Shown: piece by piece, positions 59,087-64,000 of the stretch
How the letters are laid out: every line of letters starts with the position of its first letter
How positions within the stretch are numbered: the first letter of the stretch is position 1
Origin: Corbicula japonica
Taxonomy: Eukaryota > Mollusca > Bivalvia > Venerida > Cyrenidae
Direction of reading: 5' to 3'
DNA: 64,000 nt
Assembly: GCA_038501625.1 (NCBI GenBank)
Contig: JAZAYU010000038.1
Span: 248,001 to 312,000, forward strand
The notes under the pieces: generated by a model
Database searches by the model: none
What the model saw: only the letters and a program-made list of their open reading frames with translations
What the model was told of the DNA's origin: nothing
Position numbers and translations under genes: made by a program

Positions 59087-59450
59087 TATGCCGTCATAAT
59101 CGACATTGCTGTCTTCTTCATTAATATTACGAACCATTAGAGAATATGCATTCACCATTATCATCATCATCTTGCCGTCATAATCGTTATCGCTGTCTTC
59201 TTCATGATTATTGCGAACCATTAGAGATCATGCATTCAAATGATTTTATGACCAAAACGCTGTCGTCATCATCATCATCATCATCTTGCCGTCATAATCG
59301 GCATCGCTATCTTCTTCATTTTTATTGCTAACCATTAGAGATCATGCATTCAAATGGTTTAAAACCCGAAACGCTGTCGTCATCGTTACCATCATCATCA
59401 TCATCTTGCCGTCATAATCGTTATCGTTATCATTTTGTATCTTTTTTATT
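57545..59450. repeat. CAT-rich minisatellite, about 110 bp unit
   Basis: Begins as (CAT/TCA)n with CCATCATAATCGTCATCG words, then from about 57880 becomes an array of roughly 14-16 units. Each unit has GAACCATTAGAGATCATGCA, TTCAAATGATTTAATGACCG, AAACGCTGTCGTCATCGTC, a variable CAT/ATC run, then TTGCCGTCATAATCG and TATCGCTATCTTCTTCAT. Many units stay open in one frame, giving frames at 58186-58644 that repeat EIMHSND and SSSSSCRHNRYRYLLH. This follows from unit lengths near a multiple of 3 and is not taken as a gene. The longest CAT run is at about 58905-58941. Confidence 0.9.
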
Positions 59451-59454
59451 CGTA

Positions 59455-59735
59455 AATCTTCAATACAATTACAGTATTTACAGTTTTCAAGCAAGAATAT
59501 GCACCAACCTGCTAAATTTGTAAGTTGTTAAATCATGATTTTTGGAAGAAATTGAAAAGATGGACATATATTCTACCCCAATGGTTCTGGTAAATAATAC
59601 TAAATATGAATGTTATTTTCTCCAAATTTTAAGTTAGTTTTTACTCCTGCTCTTAGGTATTTTGTGAATAAAAATTAAAAAGTTTCCACCCGCCTTTTTT
59701 TCCCCAAATCCGGATGAGAATCTAATGTTTTCTCT
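59455..59735. mobile_element. Partial inverted copy of the 452 bp TIR element
   Basis: Reverse complement of about 28658-28900: ends CCGGATGAGAATCTAA at 59735, holding TTTCCACCCGCC and TTTTACTCCTGCTCTTAGGTA. The other terminus is missing at the border with the minisatellite. Confidence 0.7.
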
Positions 59736-59889
59736 GGCCTGAAGAGAATTTTTCCGTAAAATGTTATATTTCTTTGTTTCCTCTTGCCTAGCAAATGTTG
59801 ACAAAAGTCAATTCTATCATTAAGATTTAATTCCAGGCATGTGTTACGGTCGTTACTAAAGTAAATTCCTAAAGCTTACTAATAAGTAT

Positions 59890-62067
59890 TTATTTTTAAA
59901 TAAAATATCACCAAAGTTATGTTTGTTTTGCTTTGATTTTCCAATCCATAGACCTTCTGTTTTATTTCTGTTAAGTTTTAGACCCGAAAATGTTCCCAAT
60001 TTGTCTATTATTTCTAGAACTTAAGAAGTTTCATCTGCGTTTTGCAAAAATAAATTGGTGTCATCCGCTTATTGAGAAATTTGTATATGAGCAGTTCCGT
60101 AATTATAGGGTACTTTAATGCCATTTATGTTTTGCGAGATATGAATTTTATTGCCAAAATTTCTGCTAGAATGATAAAAAGAAAAGCAGACAATGGACAG
60201 CCTTGACGAATTCCTCGCGAGATGCTTAAAAAGTTTGTTTTCCACCCGTTATTAATAATGCATGAAGATATATTTTTGTAAATGACTTTTACCAAATTAA
60301 TAAAATTTTCGTGAAAACCATGTTTTTCTAAATCTGCCAACATGAAAGACCAGCTAACGGAATCAAAAGCTTGTTTAAAATCTAGAAATAACAAGGCACC
60401 TTCAATGTTTAAATTAAATTATCTGTATAATTTATAATATCTTGAAACAGTCTAATACTATATATCCTATAAATCGATTTTTATGTATCCTGGTTGGTCC
60501 GTACTTATTATTTTTGGTAGAACTGTTTGCAATCTTTTAGCTTAAACCTTGGCAACAATCTTATAATCAATGTTAAGTTATGATATTGATCTCCAATTTT
60601 CATGCGATTCAGAAATAGAATACCTTTTTAAAAAATAAAATGAGAGAACACTCTGTTTTAGTGTAAACGATAATTCACTCTTTTGAAATCCTTCATTTAA
60701 CGAATTAAGTACAATTTTACTAATTTTATTCCAAAAACGTTGCAGAATTCTGCTGTTAGACCATCTAAACCAGGGCTTTCTTTTCTTCATCATCTCTTTA
60801 AAAGCTAGAGTGCATTATTCAAAAGTTAAAACACCTCCACAACGATTTGTCTCTTCAGTATTTAACCTTTTTTCTAGAATGATATTATTTATGTACTGAT
60901 TATTAGTTGCTATTATAATAGTGTCGTTATAAAAAGAATATAACTCTTTGTAAAAGTGAATTGATAGTGTTGTAGCGTTTTCCATCTACCGTTAAAGAAA
61001 TCTTGATCTAATTTGTGCACTAGTAGCTTTAAAATGATATATTTCTTCGGTTTCTTGCTTTAACTTAATTATTTCATTTTTAAAATTTGGTCACTATTTT
61101 TTAAGCTTTCAGTGTTATATAATTCTTGTAAGCGCTTTTCTAATTCTAATGATTTATTTTGTCTTTCGTGCGGTTTTTTCTTTGAATATTCGTTTGATTT
61201 TTCCAGATTTTACATTAACAATTATCCCATAAAATTTGGTAATTATGAGTGTTTAATAAATTACACGAATCAATTATTTTATTTTTTTTATGATTATGTA
61301 GTCCAGGTCACACAAATACGAATTGTTTAACTTCTAATAACCTGGACCTCTTAAAGATGGAAGTTTTAGTTTTTATGAAATTGCTAAGAGATCAGTACTT
61401 TTAATTAATGCGGGACGAATATCTGAAGAAAATACTGCCCGATTTATGTTTTCGTCGATTAGCCAAAAATCAATTCTGCTTTTTTCGATTCTATTATTTC
61501 TACGCAAAGTATATAGTGTTTAGTTTTGTTAAATTTAATTTTTTCTTTAATTTCATTAAGTTTGCACAAAGGTTGGTTTAAAGGGAGTTTCTAAGTCTGT
61601 CACTTTTATTTAAATATCATTAAAATCACCTCCTAAATGTTTTACACCTTGGCATTTTTCGGTATGACGCTTTGATATGTCATCAAAAAATTGGTCGAGA
61701 TTGTTTGTCATTCGGCGCGTAAATATTAAGAATACAGTACACATTATTCATTAATTCGACATTTAAAAGAACATATCAACCCTTATGATCGGAGTACTGG
61801 TCGATGATATCAATCGGCAAAGTTTTTTATCACTATCGAACAACCACGACTACGGTTTTCGCTGTTCGAATTAATTATGTTCCAATCGTTGAAATCTTGT
61901 TTGATCAAAACTTCTATGTCTTTAGTAAAATGCGTATCTTGAAGCACAATAAGGTCTCCTTTTTGTTGAGAAACCGATTGAAGAAGTCGTAATCGTTTAG
62001 CTTTATCTCTTAGACCCTGTGCATTTAAAGAAATTAAATGAACATTGTTTGCTTCAGCGCTACTCAT
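59890..62067 (-). pseudogene. LINE ORF2 relic, L1/Tx1-like, with AP endonuclease start
   Basis: Minus strand. 62067-61810 encodes the start of an AP-type endonuclease: HLISLNAQGLRDKAKRLRLL, then LIVLQDTHF. A decayed stretch follows, then KRKPWFRWSNS and an F..FWNKIS segment with ENWRSIS (60793-60578), the RT core LFLDFKQAFDSVSW and RGIRQGCPLSAFLFIILAEI (60394-60125), and the catalytic region as ADDTNLFLQ (near 60060) with KLNRNKTEGLWIGKS (near 59950). Order and motifs fit the L1/Tx1 group. Several stops and frameshifts; no poly-A tail recognised. Inactive. Confidence 0.8.
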
Positions 62068-63154
62068 CTTAACAGTTTACTTTAGAGGAGCATAAATAAT
62101 ACTTGACGTGTGCGAAAATGTAATAATAAGCAAGAAACTCTAGAGCAAAAATCGGCGAGTAATCCGTGAAAAGAAAAAAATGTTTGCATTTGAATGTACT
62201 TTTTCCTGTTCTTTCTTGTATTTACTTGTTGTATTTATGTCAATGTTTGTGTCAATACACTCGCTCTCAAATGGGCATCGGAAGGGGACCAGACGATTTT
62301 GGTTTCACCTCAGAAGAGGAAGCTAGATGGATAGTAGTTGTCTTCGCTTCCTAGGTTTCCGAGTTTAATAATTTCAGTATAAAATGAACGCGAATGATGT
62401 ATTCTATTTTATCACATACCCTGAAAAAACAAGCAACATCCTTGAATTGTCCCTTTCTATCACCTAGTAGAGCGACATTTAAACGTGTGTAATTCGGTCG
62501 TATCGGGTGATACATAAGCTAGTCCCCAAAGACTTTATCCTATCGATTTCCATTTTGGCAAAAAAAGTAAAATTCAATAAAGAAAATTAACTGCGCTAGA
62601 GTCTAGATAAAAGAATCTACCAGTTATAGGCACAGGCGGCAGTATCGGACCCTACACGCCACCCCAACCCCCCCCCCCCCAAACCCCACCTCCCCGAACC
62701 ATGTGCTTGAATTTCACTGAATGACTTCTTAAAACAATTAAAAGCACCACATTTATACATATAATAAACCAAAAATATGATTTAAATATTAAAAAATACT
62801 AGGTATACCCTTTACTGGTATATTATCAAAGACAAGGTTGGAAAGGCCTCTGTCACTTTCTATCTCTTTGTTAAAAATTTTCACCCATTAAATGTAATCC
62901 TTTTCGGCCAGCACTTGGTACTTTAAATGCACATGGTTTTACTTTCCAAAATTCCGAAAACTGATTGCCGAAATATTAATCCGTTTTTCATGGGCATCAG
63001 AAAAGGTAAACCCAGCGACCAGCTTTTTGTTAGGTCAGAAACAATGCGGAACACGAAAAAATGCGATTTCGGTTATTTGTTGAAATGCACAGATAAAATG
63101 AACTTTGATCAATAACTTATCGTCAAATAACATGCAAGGACCCTTTTATTTGTC
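62068..63154. other. Intergenic stretch with poly-C tract
   Basis: No recognisable gene. A C-rich tract (CCCCAACCC followed by 11 more C) lies at 62661-62700. The frames at 62166-62354 and 62927-63115 lack domains. Confidence 0.45.
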
Positions 63155-63405
63155 TATTTTTCTCTCGGTCTTCAAACCATTGGCCATTTCTTTCTTCCTT
63201 TGAATTATAACGCTTCGTCACCCATTTTGTTTTCTACGAGTGTTAACTGTCTCGATTTTATTGGACGAAGGTTTCCGCTCGTAATTCCTTCCAATGAAAA
63301 CGCTCGAGACAGTTGAATACTTAGAGAAGAGAAAATGGATGCCGAAGTGTTGCATTTGATAGATAAAAAGAAATGGCCAATGGTTTGAAGACCGAGAGAA
63401 AAATA
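63155..63405. mobile_element. 251 bp long palindrome (fold-back MITE)
   Basis: Arms 63155-63193 and 63367-63405 are nearly perfect complements (TATTTTTCTCTCGGTCTTC with its inverse at the far end). Pairing continues inward through AACTGTCTCGA (about 63246) and TCGAGACAGTT (about 63305), with looser parts between. The whole element could form one long hairpin. Confidence 0.8.
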
Positions 63406-63579
63406 TGTGTTAAAAATAGGTGTTACATGGACTGCACAAGCAGTTCAAATTTATGAGCAAACAGTACGTGTAAAACAAACTCCTGTTATCTTTGCTAGAA
63501 TCAGAAACAATGTTTTTTTCTAATAAGTTTTCACAAAATTATTACATCATCTCTTTCTTTCTATCATTTGAGTTTCTTC

Positions 63580-63752
63580 CCTTGCAAAAAGTATCGTTTA
63601 CACGATTGCCGGAGTCAAAATTTTAGAAATAAGACCTAACCTTTAATAAAGAATGGCATGTTGTACCTAACCTCGAATAAATCTATAATGGTATGCTATA
63701 TACAAGAGAAGTAACCTAAGATTAAAATTTAAACTCCACACAGCAGTTCCTT
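63580..63752. repeat. Relic of GPCR-unit sequence
   Basis: GCAAAAAGTATC, ACGATTGCCGGAGTCAAAAT, GAAGTAACC and CACAGCAGTT follow the order seen at 26880-27020. Confidence 0.65.
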
Positions 63753-63754
63753 CC

Positions 63755-64000
63755 CTAAAGATCATGCATTCAAATGATTTAATAACCGAAACGTTGTCGT
63801 CATCGTCACCATCATCATCTTGCCGTCATAATCGTTATAGCTGTTTTCTTCATCATTACTGCCTACCATTAGAGATCATGCATTTAAATGATTTAATAAC
63901 CGAAACGCTGTAGTCATATTTATCATCATTTTCATCATCATTTTGCCGCCATCATTGTTATCGCTATCTTCTTCATCATTACTGCGTACTATTAGAGCAC
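63755..64000. repeat. CAT-rich minisatellite, second block
   Basis: Same unit as 57.9-59.45 kb (GATCATGCATTCAAATGATT, AACCGAAACG, TTGCCGTCATAATCG). Runs off the window end. Confidence 0.9.

Overview
This 64 kb window is AT-rich animal nuclear DNA, most likely from a bivalve mollusc. That call is inference. It rests on rhodopsin-type GPCR and Regnase-type nuclease genes, Penelope-like and LINE retroelements, tRNA-derived SINE heads, dense small inverted-repeat elements, and a palindromic element (14.9-15.1 kb, core GATCAGACGGCACGGATC) of a kind common in clams and relatives. There is no bacterial gene organisation, no CRISPR array and no recognisable virus.

Layout. 1-1.9 kb: two tandem arrays (about 351 bp and 155 bp units). 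2.6-9.2 kb: a relic of a duplicated segment filled with fold-back repeats and a macrosatellite of about 750-830 bp monomers (4.6-8.1 kb), one monomer of which carries a 511 bp inverted-repeat element. 9.8-33.3 kb: a tandem segmental duplication with a period of about 9.2-9.9 kb. Each unit carries one copy of a class A GPCR gene (about 10.1, 22.0 and 31.9 kb) behind a conserved TATA box. All three copies are broken, each differently. Comparing the units gives filled and empty sites that date several small DNA transposons to after the duplication. 33.3-36.5 kb: duplicated non-coding DNA and a block extremely rich in ACGTT.

36.6-38.3 kb holds the best intact gene in the window: a single-exon, 561-residue protein with a Regnase/ZC3H12-type NYN ribonuclease domain, an N-terminal half made of imperfect repeats of about 57 residues marked by a His-Val-His motif, and a small C-terminal domain. 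It is the strongest candidate for something not described before.

38.4-54.5 kb is a retroelement graveyard. It holds a decayed Penelope-like fragment split by a SINE pair, a 1.24 kb inverted-repeat element, a LINE relic readable through its stops, and a head-to-head inverted pair of Penelope-like copies into which two further DNA elements have jumped. 56.8-57.7 kb has an endonuclease/exonuclease/phosphatase-fold gene with one frameshift, running into a 1.9 kb CAT-rich minisatellite. 59.9-62.1 kb is an L1/Tx1-like LINE relic on the minus strand. A nearly perfect 251 bp palindrome lies at 63.2-63.4 kb, and the CAT-rich minisatellite returns at the window end.

All homologies were judged by eye from the sequence. 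Percent identities, family assignments and species were not computed.
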